In this document: one piece after another, positions 1 through 12,600 of the stretch
How the letters are laid out: each line of letters begins with the position of its first letter
How positions within the stretch are numbered: the stretch's first letter is position 1
From: Meghimatium bilineatum
Lineage: Eukaryota; Mollusca; Gastropoda; Stylommatophora; Philomycidae
Direction: 5' to 3'
DNA length: 64,000 nt
Assembly: GCA_034231615.1 (NCBI GenBank)
Contig: CM067317.1
Location: forward strand, 17,002,264 to 17,066,263
Notes under the pieces: generated by a model
Told to the model about the DNA's origin: nothing
Databases searched by the model: none
The model's input: only the letters and a program-made list of their open reading frames with translations
Translations under genes and position numbers: made by a program

Positions 1-242
1 TCTAGAAAAAGCACCTTTTGCTGGATTCACTGTATTTAAACCACTTACTAAAACTTGAATGGATCTAATTTCTGTGACTGAAAGTAAATTGGAAAAGGGG
101 CAAATGTTCATGCTCTTATCAGTTCACTTTGATATTCTATTTGACCTAATAACCATCTCACATGGATAGCAAAGGATTTTAAGTTATGGTCCTCACCAGT
201 TAAGATGAATAACAATGCAACCAGTCTGTCAGTAGTATAGAA

Positions 243-454
243 CAGTGGTTCTCAATATGCAGCCCTCCATTGAGCCTCAGAGATAAAATTTTAATTGAAC
301 GGCCATATAAAAGTAACTTTAAATTATAAACAAACAAAATTTATATAAATGAATCTTAAAAAGCCTTAGTAACATTTTTATGACACCATAGTGACCACTG
401 AGGAAAATTTGTTCCAAAAGGGAGTCACTTGTAAATAAAAGTTGAGAACCACTA
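243..454. mobile_element. hAT-type MITE
   Basis: Inverted ends CAGTGGTTCTCAA and TTGAGAACCACTA flank 212 bp of AT-rich noncoding DNA. The flanking 8-mers GTATAGAA and GTCTAGAA differ by one base, as expected for an old 8-bp hAT target duplication. Confidence 0.75.
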
Positions 455-539
455 GTCTAGAATATGTTTACAAAATATTTTGTACATTTTTTCTCATTTT
501 TAAGGGTTTTTTTGTTGAATATCTGACACTATTTCTTAG

Positions 540-670
540 AGGAGCTGACAGAGATTATGTACTTGGATGCCCCAACATCAAATGAGAAAGATTTGTACAT
601 TTTGTACATCAACATTGTCCTATCTGTCTTTCATATGGTGTGCCGTGATCTAAGGGAGCTCCGTCACATT
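540..670 (+). CDS. ORC5: ORC5 exon a
   Basis: The exon follows the acceptor ATTTCTTAG and ends at donor GTAAGT. It starts with the last two bases of a split codon and ends on a codon boundary. It encodes 43 residues including [20 protein letters not shown], the most conserved stretch for recognising ORC5. Confidence 0.93.
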
Positions 671-3600
671 GTAAGTGTTAGCAGTTGATTATGGATTTGT
701 TGTGTCTTTAACATAAATATTTCTTGCCATAGATTTGTTACGTCTGAATTATAAATATCTCCCAACATAATTTTATTGTATCTGTCATAGAAATATCTAC
801 TGACATAATGTATATTTCCAAGTAGAGATTCTTTGTCACTATTGATGTTTGGGTTTATGTTTATACGTATATGTATATGCATATATATTATTTCACCCAA
901 AGGGGATTCTGTTAATTGGGATTTGGGTAATTGGATTTCTACTGTATGTATGTATATATGTGTGTGTGCATGCGTGCACACAATAAACATATTTCTAAAT
1001 TACCAGTATTAACATAAATGATAATACAGAATACCACCAAATTAGAAAGATTAATCATGGAGGGAAAAGTTCTAGGAAAGAGAACAAGGGACAGACCAAC
1101 ACTACAATGGATAGAGGATATCAAAGACCATCTAAACATAACTCTTGAAGGGGCTGGACAGCTTGCACAGAACCGAGAAGCTTACAGAGTGGCTGTGAGG
1201 ACAATGTTCTGTAAAAGGATACATCACATAGATAGATTTGTTGCTCCTGTCACACTACACATTCTTTACTTGGATGTATATTTAGACATAAATTTGTTTC
1301 TTTAACCTATTTTTTTTTTACAATTTATTTTCAGGCGAGGTTGAATTATCCTTACTTCATTGAGCCTATTGAGAAAAATAAAGGTATGTCTTTTTTATAC
1401 TCTATAAGTTATAAAATATTGTGGTCATTACATCTGAGTTTTTTCATTTTATTACTGTGCTTCCACCATGGAATGTCGATGGACAGACACAGCATGCACA
1501 AATCACTCTTGGAGTGGTACTTAGCTGCCTTTTTTAAGTTTGCATGTTATGTGCACAATGTTAAATTCCATGCGCTGAATCTTCTGACAACATGTGCAGT
1601 TGTGCACCCACACAGCTCAGGTGGAGTATTGATATCAACTCCTAAATAAATGTAATAGCTGTTGTTCTTCCGGTCTTATTGCCATATAAGGGGCCCAAGA
1701 GGGGGGCAAAGTATAGTAACACTGTTACCTATCATGCATGTCATAGAACGCGGCTAAGGAGGTTTTGAGGTGGAGTTGGCTATCCCATCTAATAGAGGGT
1801 AAAGTGACCCAGAAGCTATGCTAAAAGTTGGATGTGTCAAGCCAAAATACGCAAATGGCTGCAACGTATCTCCAACATCTCATGTCCAACTACCCTTAGT
1901 CTATTCTTATAACATGCATAGCAAATTCATAGTTATATTCTTTAGGTCTAGGTAACTCAAAGATAATTGTTATTTATATATAATTGAGTTATACTTGACG
2001 TCTGCATTCGTTTTCAAACTTCCTGTAGATTAGCAGGATGTAATCTGGAGATGGAATGTGTTGTGTCATGGTTTATCTCTTTGCTGTGATATCCGTGCCT
2101 GGAGCCCCAACAACACACAGTTATACTTCAGAACTACCCACTGTACCAAAATATAAAAATAAAACTGGCCATCTCAAGCAAACTGGCCATGTGACATGCT
2201 CTGTGGCCATAGCTCGGAGCCAGTGACCATAGTACAATTAATTTTAAGAAATCCTTATCAGTGAATGACTCAGACACAAGAAAGTGGTGGAAGAAAAAGA
2301 AACACTAGCACAGCATCCTTACACTTAAATTACAAAAATATATTTGTGTAGTTATGCTAAGATCAAATGAAAAACAGCAATATTTACACACAAGCATGTG
2401 ACTGATTTGTTTTCTTATTTCTAACAGCATAGTAATATCTTTTCTCATTTTGCAGTGAAGCCATCGGATACCAAGAAGCTGTGGAGAAACATTGAGCCCC
2501 ATTTGAAGAAAGCGCTCACAAGTGTTTATCTCAGAGAAGTTTCAAGGTGTTCTTTGATTTGTAGTTTGGCATAGCCATTGTTCCCATTAGAACATAAGGC
2601 TACCCATTCTCAACCTTTCTTTCTATTTTGAACTGTTTATTTCTTCACTTACTTCATGTGTTATTGCTCCAGTACTTTGCCATTTACCTTTTCTTTTTTG
2701 GGTCAAAAGGCATAACCCATGGACTGCTGGATCAGAAACCTGTTGACATTGGTTTGTGTGTTTTTTATTGGTAGTTATAAGACCATGTCCACCAATGTAA
2801 ATGTTTTCAACATTTGATAACATCTTATGGTAAATGTATTCCTGACCCCTTTTATTTACTCAAGATACTTCTCTATGATGAGTTGCAGAAGAGCATATTT
2901 CTCAAAGTGGCCAAAAATATTGTTACAAGAATTTGCTAGACCTCACTGACAGCCTTTGAACTAGACCAAGATACATGGGAAGATCTTGCACAAAATAGAG
3001 CCACTTAGAGCTCTACATTCAGAATATTGTGAAAAAAGAAAAATGCAGCCCTCAACAGCGGACAGTAGCAAAATCCCATTAGTCATCAATAAGGTTGCAT
3101 ACACACACTTGAACGCTTTGGTTAGTTTGTTCCTTTTGGGTCAAAGATGGCACATATGGCAGTGGCCATTTTTTCCATGTTGAATGCAATGTTTCTGTAG
3201 TTTTTGTGTATTGCTTATGCCAAATATCAAGCATTCCGTTTTGATTGTTATGCTTTTGATCTGTCTATATATTTATATGTTTAATACAAATTGATAATCC
3301 ATCATGCTTGTTCAATCAAAGAAATAATTTATATTGCTTTTAAAAAGTATGTCTAACATTCATTAGATTTAAATGGAAACACACACACTCCTCCCTCAAA
3401 TCAAACATTTACATATAGATAATATTGTAATTATAGTAATGGGGGCCGCATAGCTCGCTGGCTTCACATATGAGTGGTCCTGGGTTCATTCCTCAGTTGA
3501 GGCGGAAATGTTTTTCAGATCATAATGGCTCCCAGGTCGACCCAGCCTTAAATGGGTACCGGATTAATCCGGGAAGTAAAGACTGCGAGGGCGAGGAAAT

Positions 3601-6600
3601 GGCTATCGCCCTCATATAGCAGAGACACTGAAATGTGAGATCGCTAACATCTCACACCCCTACGGCATAAATAAATGTTATGGGTAACTTACTTTACTAT
3701 TATAGTAATTTAGAAATATGTACACTGTGAGTCTGAAACAGAGTAGCGCAGTAGTGTACAGTGCAGTCTACATGACCAGAATTTAAATATTCACTGTATC
3801 ATTAACATTATCGCCAAGTATTTTTTTTCAAAACATAATATTTTGTATTGCATAAACTCAACACATGTAGAGCTATCAACTACCAAATTGATATTCAGAA
3901 CTCACAACAGACATTCGTGGAGATCCAGTGATAATTTGTGCAAACGAGCGTGGAATATTATGATAATATTGCAACATATATTCTCTACTACTCTATAAAA
4001 ACTAAGTTAAAGAGTACATCTATATTCACTTTCAGCCGCCAATGGGAACTGTTGCAACAAGCTGAACTAACTGATTCAGACCCAGACTGTTCAAAAGGTG
4101 AAACAAACAGTTTTTTTACCAAATAAAATGTTTGTCCAAATAATTATTTCCAGCTTCTTTTACACAACTGATTCAGTATGTTGCAATGAACCAGCATGTT
4201 TTGATAGTTGATACATTTAGTAGGTTGTCATTGCTTTCTGAGAAGCCCAAACTGCCTCTGTAGTTGGATTCGAACCCATTACAAAACTGCCTGACCATTG
4301 TGAGACAACTCACTACATCTCGACCACAGCTTTCACAAATATTGTCATAAATTGTAATAATTGTTGCGATAACAATATAGCCACAGTGAACAATGCAATA
4401 TTTCTGGCTCAGAATGATTTCCAGTTGTCATGCAGTCTTTTTCACAACTAGAAATTCTTATGTCGTTAGACTAAACCTAACTTGCTGCACAGATCAGGCC
4501 TGGTTTTTCATCCACTTAGTTGTGATTCATAAAATGCCAAAGCACAATCTTTCAGTTCAGAACACATTATATTGCTCTTAATTATCACCTGAATGAATAA
4601 ATCAAATGTTCTCTTTCTTTCTTCTTTCCATTCCCCCCCCCCCCCAATCCAATAGAAATCACAGTATCCCAATTAACCTTTAGGCCCCTATGGTCGCAAC
4701 ATTGCGTTTGCGTCCCACCTTGCCTGTGGTCACAATCACACGCCATACGATATCGCTCCATTCCCGAGTACGGAACTTCACGAAGTTAAAGCTTATTTGG
4801 CGTAGAATTCCTGCCACATGAAGCTAGGAATACGTCACAGTTTAAAGGTCAAATTCCTTTACTCATTACGATTGTAAGAGAGATAAGCCTGTTGAATTTT
4901 TCAACGCATTTCTAGAGCGACTTTAGCCATTTTCGGCCGTATTTTACTATCAAATTGAGTACCGCGTGGCATGGGTAAGTGATCGTGACTACATGTTCTT
5001 ATTGCTGTTTTTTGTGTTTAATATGTTGTTATTTGATAAGAATGTGTGTGTGTTCATTCAAAAACACTAAATAATATGTATCAAGGGTGCCATGTGTGTG
5101 CATGGACGTTGCTTGTCAGGCTAGACCTAGTGTTGACCGGACGGATGTTATATGCGATTTCTTCACGTTTTATTCGTTTTTTTAGTCCATATTATATTAG
5201 TTTGGATATAAAATAATATATATACATTAAGTATAGGTATTTATGAGGATTTTATCAATGTTGCCACACATTGCTCATGTATTAGGGTCGTCACGAAGAT
5301 ATATTTGCGATTTTGAAAATGGCGTTTTTCGCCCGAATTTTCAACTTCACAACGTGCTCACAACTGTCATATCACACATACAACAACACCAAAAACACAA
5401 TTATATTCACAATTCACTCCTTTATTTAGATGTGCAAAAATTATTTTGATATCTTTTAAAACAAAAAAGTTATCACGTTTTCAAAACACCCACCATCAAT
5501 AATGCAAATTTTCCAAAAAATAAGTCAGGCCCTGGGGGGAAGTTTTGTAATTTTAAGCCAGGGCTCTAAAGGTTAAACTTGCAACATATTCTATTTGAGT
5601 GTATAAGACTACATCAAGAAAGACAAGAACTTCTCCAGCATGTCCATCTAATCTATCTGAGAACCTTATATGGATGGAAGTCTACCCAACTACAGAGATC
5701 GTGTAGATTTTAAAGACTGGCATGTGTTCCCTAATAGTTAATATTCACAGCAAATAGAGAAATTAGAGGCTAATCTCATCCACTTCCTTCACCAGTATAG
5801 TCATGCATTCTAAGGCATTCATCTAGGCTGACCCAACTGTTCGTTGGTCACTTTGCATATACTTTGTCATCAGCCAATGAAAAGTATAGGAAAATCAATT
5901 TATCTAGGATGATTTGAGATCTATGCACAGAATTACTTTTCACAAAACTATGTGGGATTTGGTTCAACAATTATTAACTAGATCCCCCTTAGAGTCTCTT
6001 CTACTGGTAGACAATAGGGAAATCTCATAGTGGTGAAAGGGTTAACCACTTTTTAAGACATGACTGGTTGGTATTATTATTATTTGCTTCCTTTTCAGGC
6101 TATAGCTACATTATCTACAGACATAGCTACAGCTACATTATCTACAGACATAGCTACAGCTACAGTAATGAAACATACTGTTGATAAAACTATAAATTTT
6201 TTAGTAATTAGAAATTAATGAATCATGACACCTTATTGAAGACCTTACTTGAGGGTAAAGTCAAAGGGAAGCGAGCAAGAGGTAGGCAGAGATACAAGTG
6301 GGAGAGAACATCACATGATGGACAGGTTAGTCTAGCAGAGTCCTAGTTTTTTTAGCGTTCGTTCTCGAACTCCTGTTAAACATCTCTTGTAACAGAACAA
6401 ACTTCCTACTAGATTTCAGCAGAATGTAGTCCAGAGAACAGATATGAGTTGTCACAGTTTTATTTGTGCCAGTGGCCTAACACATCCGACTTGGCCATTA
6501 TTTATTAAATTTGTTTCATTAATATTTGAAATATTAATTATTCCTCAATTTTATTTCAGCAATAACACTATCAAGATCACATGTTGAGCTTCCATATTAT

Positions 6601-9600
6601 TCAAAATTTCTCATTATAGCTGCATATCTGGCTTCATATAATCCAATGAAATATGACAGAAGGTTTTTTGCTAAGGTAAGTCCGAAACAACACTTTCACT
6701 GCCACCTCTTTTTATGCCACGTCTTTTCCACTGCCACACCATTTTTTTCAGTGTGTTGAGTTGTGTGAGTGATAGTTCACTATCCTACAACATTTTTCTT
6801 TCTTATATAAGAATAAATGTTCTTAGGTCAGATTTCTTCTTCAGCGTTCATTCTGAAACTCCTGCTGAATTCTCTTGTAGCAGGACCATTGTCCTACTAG
6901 ATTTACAGCAGGATGTTGTCCAGAGAATGGAAATGCGTTTTATTTGCGCCAATGGCCCGACACATCCGTCTTCGGCGGAGGGTCAGATTTAAAAACAGCG
7001 CATTAAAAGTGACCAAAAAAACATAGACATGTTAGAGAAAAACCCCCCAAAAAATTGTGTTAGTCAGTGTAATTTTAAGAAGTCATTAAAAAAAACAACC
7101 AACAACATTAAGGCTTACTTTCAGAAGACATTCATACAAGAATAATCTTTACAAAAACATTTATCTTAAGCTTTTATTAAAAAGATTTCATTGCTATTTA
7201 TTTTATGAATTATTTTGTCTAGCAATGGCACGACCACACTCCCTATTTCCCTATTATATTGAAGGTGGGCATCCACCACTCTCTCCTGGAGATTTATCTC
7301 ATATCAATCTATGACAGTCATTACTTGAATCTTTGTCTAATTCTGTATTCTTTCTCAAACTCTTGCAAATCAGCATGATATAGTCCTGAGAACAAAGTGC
7401 TTTCTGTCTTGGTTTGCAGTTATTTGTATTTGTCGGATCATCATCATTGCACTCTAGACACATCCAGAGGTTCTCCTATATTTAATTCATCATTAAACAA
7501 TGACATAGAGTTCAATTACTTTATTGATCAACGGTCCTCTTTGCCCAAAGCAGCGTTTTATGTGGATACACCACATTTCAAGCTCAGTTCCTTTATTTTG
7601 GATATAGAAAAGGAATCATCACACTTATTGATTTCATTTACCCATATTGTTTCTGATGAGTTCAATAAGTATTCACTATCCGTTGCTCAGGCACAGTAGC
7701 ACAGGGCTAATCAATTGGCGGCCCGCAGAGGCCTAGTAAGTGACCCGCGGACCATTGCTAAAACAGTGAAATAAAGTTATAAAAAACTAAATGTTTAAAA
7801 TCATTCAATTTTTTTTTATAAATCTGGCCCGTGATGATCCCCATTTTCTACATTTTGGTCCCCGAGTAAATATAGTTGAATAGCCCTGCAGTAGCAGTAC
7901 AAGTCAGCCAATCTGCTCTTTCATTGCCTTGAACACCCACATAACTAGGCATGAAATTTATTTTCAAGCACTCTTCTAGCTCAAATTACACGTGGAACTC
8001 GTGCTAATTATCTGGGAGCTAGCAGAGAATAAAAAGATGAATTATATTTAACCAGGTAATAATATATAAAGTAACAACAGTGATATAAATTACAGCACTC
8101 AGATGTTTTATGTGGTTTATAATCTCTGGCAAGATCATTTACCTTTTCTTTCAATTACAAGGCATGAGAACTAATATTTGGTTGTATACTGTGAACTTTA
8201 GTTTTAGCTTATAGACAGATGTGAACAGTATATGTCCGCCTTGAATAAAAACAAAACATAGTGGAGATATCACAGCCAATCTGTGATGTGGAGATGGTAT
8301 GTGATCAGTTACAGAAGAATACAATAAACATAAAGTTGTTGTGTAACTTTATTTGTATGCCACTGATTATGTATGTATTTTTTCTCTCTGTACTTGTCAG
8401 TATACAGACAAAGTATCCAAACGTTCCAAGCTTATCAAGAAGAATGAAAGGGTAAGTGCACCATAGACTAAACAGACTAGCTTACATGGTAAGAGGTATT
8501 ACATAATTTTTCACTGTTTATCATTCTAAAATAAAGGCGTTGCTCAGTGACAGCGGGCTAAAATATACAAATTCTGTTCACAAAGTAAGCTCATTGTTAC
8601 AATGGTTTTCACCCATTGTAATGCACTCTTCCAACAACAAAAAAACAGTATTAGATATAAGGTTATTAATCTGGAGAACAGTGGAAATTATGTTAGAAAT
8701 AATCAAACTTCTTTTTCCCAAATTTGTCTGGAATGTGACAGAATATCGGAGCTGTAGTTTAATTATTAACCATCTATTCCAAGAATTTGAAGTGGAAGCA
8801 ATTTTCAAATAAATTCTTTTGGGTTGTGATTCTAATGATGAGGAATTTCAATCTTACTCCATTAGCTGATAGGCCCTGTAACCAGCAATGGAGACACTAC
8901 TTTTGTCTGACATTGTCTGAGGGAGACGATGCTGTTGATTGTGATCGTGCCCCTTCTGGTTATAGCCATCTCTGATTTCGTAACTTTTCTGAAGTTGCAG
9001 TACTGTTAGGCCTAGCTGATAGCATTAGTGATATCATGTTTAATTTGTTTTCATAGAAGACTATATGAACATGTTCATTTGGTTATGACATTTCATTAAA
9101 AAAATAGATTAGACCTAGGCATTTGACAGCATTTATCTTCCATTGAATGTATCACCGCGAAGACTGATCCAGTGGGAGTTTGAGAATGAACGCTGAAGAA
9201 GAAGAATGTATCAACGTTGTAGGGCCATTAGCTGATAATGTTAGGGAGACTGACATGTTTCTTTTTTTTCACAGATGATATTATGACCATGTTAGTTTGG
9301 TTATGAAATGACATCAGAAATAGAATAGGCCTAGGCATTTAGCGACATTATATTGAGTATATTAGACAAGAATAGATGCTGTACTTATATGTTTGTAGGG
9401 GTTGTTTTTTTTGTGCATTTTTCATCTTCGCCATTTTCTCACATATCAGACATAAACCAACAAAACTTACATCATTACATCCAGCAACCATTCCTTTATT
9501 TCCGTTAAAAAAATTATACAAAAAGCTCCAAAAACAAAAAGTTATTGCGTTTTCAAAATACCCACTAAACATAATACAAATTGTTCACACAAAAAATAAT

Positions 9601-12600
9601 TTTGTGTTATGAAGACATTTAGACAATTTCTAACTTATATAATTATTTAACATGCTAAAAGTTAAATAGAAAATGTGTTATAAAAGGGTGAGGTATAGAT
9701 GGATTTCTGCCATATCACAAAATTATATTCATCTTGCCATTGGATCAGTAAATCATACAGTGAAATCCGTTATAACAGCTTGGTCCCGACTGACAAAATA
9801 TGTATGTAATAACAGAAATTTGCTCTATACATTACAACCAATGTAGAATATATATAATATGGGATTTGTTAAAGTGTTGTTATATAGGGAAATTTGTTAT
9901 AAAAGAGTGTGCTATAGAGGGATTCCACAGTATTCACATTGATGTTTAAACAAGACTTAATTTCTCAACAGTTTTATGGTAACATTTAGGGTCAATGAAA
10001 TGTCAACCTTATACAGCCTCATGCATTCCATTGAATTAAAGAAACTCCTAAAACAATCTAGTAAAATAAAGGATAAAAATGAAGAAAATATACCAAGGCA
10101 AAACAGCATAAATAAACTCTGTTGAAATGAACAGTCCAAGCTCTTTGAGCTCAGAAAAGAGAGTAGGCAGGACATCTTCATCAGATGGATCTTATACACG
10201 TAATAATTTAGGAGAACTCGTGACTGTCAGAGAAAGTTAAGAAGACTCAAAATTTCATACACGAGCAAACCACATGATAAATTGAGGGGGGGGGGATCTG
10301 GTAAGGACCTAAAATACCACCTTTTTCCTGACCCACATCACAATCAGTGATTACAAGGAGTAGAAAAGCTGAATATCTAAAATTGTGTGTGTCATTTAGA
10401 AATATGTGTGTAGACTACAAGAAATCATTTGTAGTTATTGACATACATCACATTTTTGTACATTATTCTTTAGGCAAGCAATCATCTTCTTGGTCCTAAA
10501 GTCTTCCCAATTGATCGCATGATGGCCATATTCTATTCCATAGTTGAGGGGAAAGTTGTTCCAACAGCTCATATAAATGTACAGGTGAGTAATGCTTTCT
10601 TACGGAGGTTGACTGCAACAGACCTCCAGCATCCCGTCTATACAAGTGAATATAAGTAGGAAGCCAGAGGACAATTTTAAAATTCTTGAGACTAACGGGA
10701 ATTGAACCAGTCCGTTCAACGACACCAAATCGCCTAGCAACTATTGCACACGCGTTCTTCCATACTTGACTAACCATATCTCCAAAAAAAAGATGAGATT
10801 TTGTCAAGCCATTCAAACCGTGCACTTAAAGTCACCAGAACGGACCAATCGAGACAAGGACTATTACAACAACAAACATCCAAGTAACATCAGTGACCCA
10901 AAGCTATGCTGAAGCCGGATGTGTCAGGCCGAAAGGCGCAGATATCGCAGTAATGCTGTAAACCATGACACAATGCCTTCCGTTCTCCGGACTACATCCT
11001 GCTGATCTGCAGGAGTTTGAGAACTAACACAGAAGAAGAAACTAATAAATAGTAAATATACTAAACGTAAAATATTGTAAAGAGAAAAATAAAGTAGCAA
11101 GGATTTTTTCTACGCAACTTAGAAAAAGATTTGTTCTTTTATTTTTTTTCATTTACAATATTTTACATTTAGTATTTTTATTGTTAGGTTTATTACAGTA
11201 CTTTATCCTTAGTGTTATCACTTCTTGAAACACTTTGTCCAGGTTTTCTTTCCTTACTTTGTGATAGTCTCCTGCCTGTCTGCATAGTAGTACCACTTTG
11301 TCAACTTCATACTGAGAAATAATTCACATTGTGCATATGTTAAATTGAGTAATAATTCTAATGTCTTTCACCAGGTGAATGATTGTTGATCGCATGGGGC
11401 CTGAAACTTTCAAAATGTTACAATCAGCTTTTGAAGAATCCTAAGTAGATTACAATTATTGAATGGTATTCCCATTTCAAAAGTGGACAAATCCTTTGAT
11501 GGTGACCTCATCATGACTTGACACCTCCATGTACAATGTCAAGACCCTGTTGATTGTGTTCTTTGACATTGATTGACTGGTTCATCAAGAATATGTTTCT
11601 GGTGGACATTGCCAATACAGAATTCTTCAAAACGGTGCTACAACATCTCTGCAATGCCTTGAGCAGACATTGCCCTGAGAAATGACGCATGTGCAACTGG
11701 ATTGCACCATGACAACACCCAAGCACACAGTTCCACCATAAACAATTTTTTTATGAAACAGTATTCTATTCCTTCCCACAACCTCCATACTCACCCTATC
11801 TTGTTCTGTGTGACCTTTCTTGCTTCTGTAACTTAAGAGAACAATGGAATGTTGCAGATTTGAAGAAATTGAGATTAAAGCCAATGCGATGAAGAACTAT
11901 CTGAAGTTCCTACCAGAGCTGCTTCTTTCAGTGACAGTAGCACTGAAATCAGTGTATACTTTTTCAGCATTCATTCTCAAACTCTCGCTGGATCTCTCTT
12001 GTAGAAGGACAATGGTCCTACTAGAATTCCAGCAGGATGTAGTCCAGAGAATGAAAGTTCATTGTGCTGCTGTTTTATTTGCACCAATTACCCAGCACAT
12101 CTGTCTTTGGTGGTATATAAGTGAATACAATCATAAGGAGATTACTTTGAAGTAGATAGACAACAGCTAATCTGTAAGTTTAATGGTTTTCTGGGGAGAA
12201 ATTTGAATCCAGGAACTTATTGATCAGACGTTGAGCCCTTTTATCTGGGATAGTAATTCTAGACAAATAATCACTCCTCTGTTCTTTTGATCATAGTCAT
12301 ATCATCCTCTGCGCTCATTCTCAAAACTTCAGATCAGCAGAATAGAGAATTAATTGCATTTTGTTATGGTTTACAGCTGCGATATTTGCACCTTTATGCC
12401 TGACACATCTGGTTGCAGCATGGGTTCTGGGTCACTTTTCCCTATATGGGATAGTACAGCCAACTCCACCCCAAGACTTCCTTAGTCACCTCTTATGACA
12501 TACTTGACAAGTAACTGTCGCTATTCTTTGCAACATTTTTGGTCTCCAACAACACATGCGGACATTGTCATTCATGTTTGGTGCTTTATTTTCTTGTGTA

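Noticed and set aside
1..539. Earlier ORC5 exon in the window
   Set aside because: No frame before 539 matches the AAA+ part of ORC5, and 243-454 is a hAT MITE.
4255..4330. Possible tRNA gene (perfect B box)
   Set aside because: No acceptor stem pairing or anticodon arm could be drawn; it fits a SINE head better.
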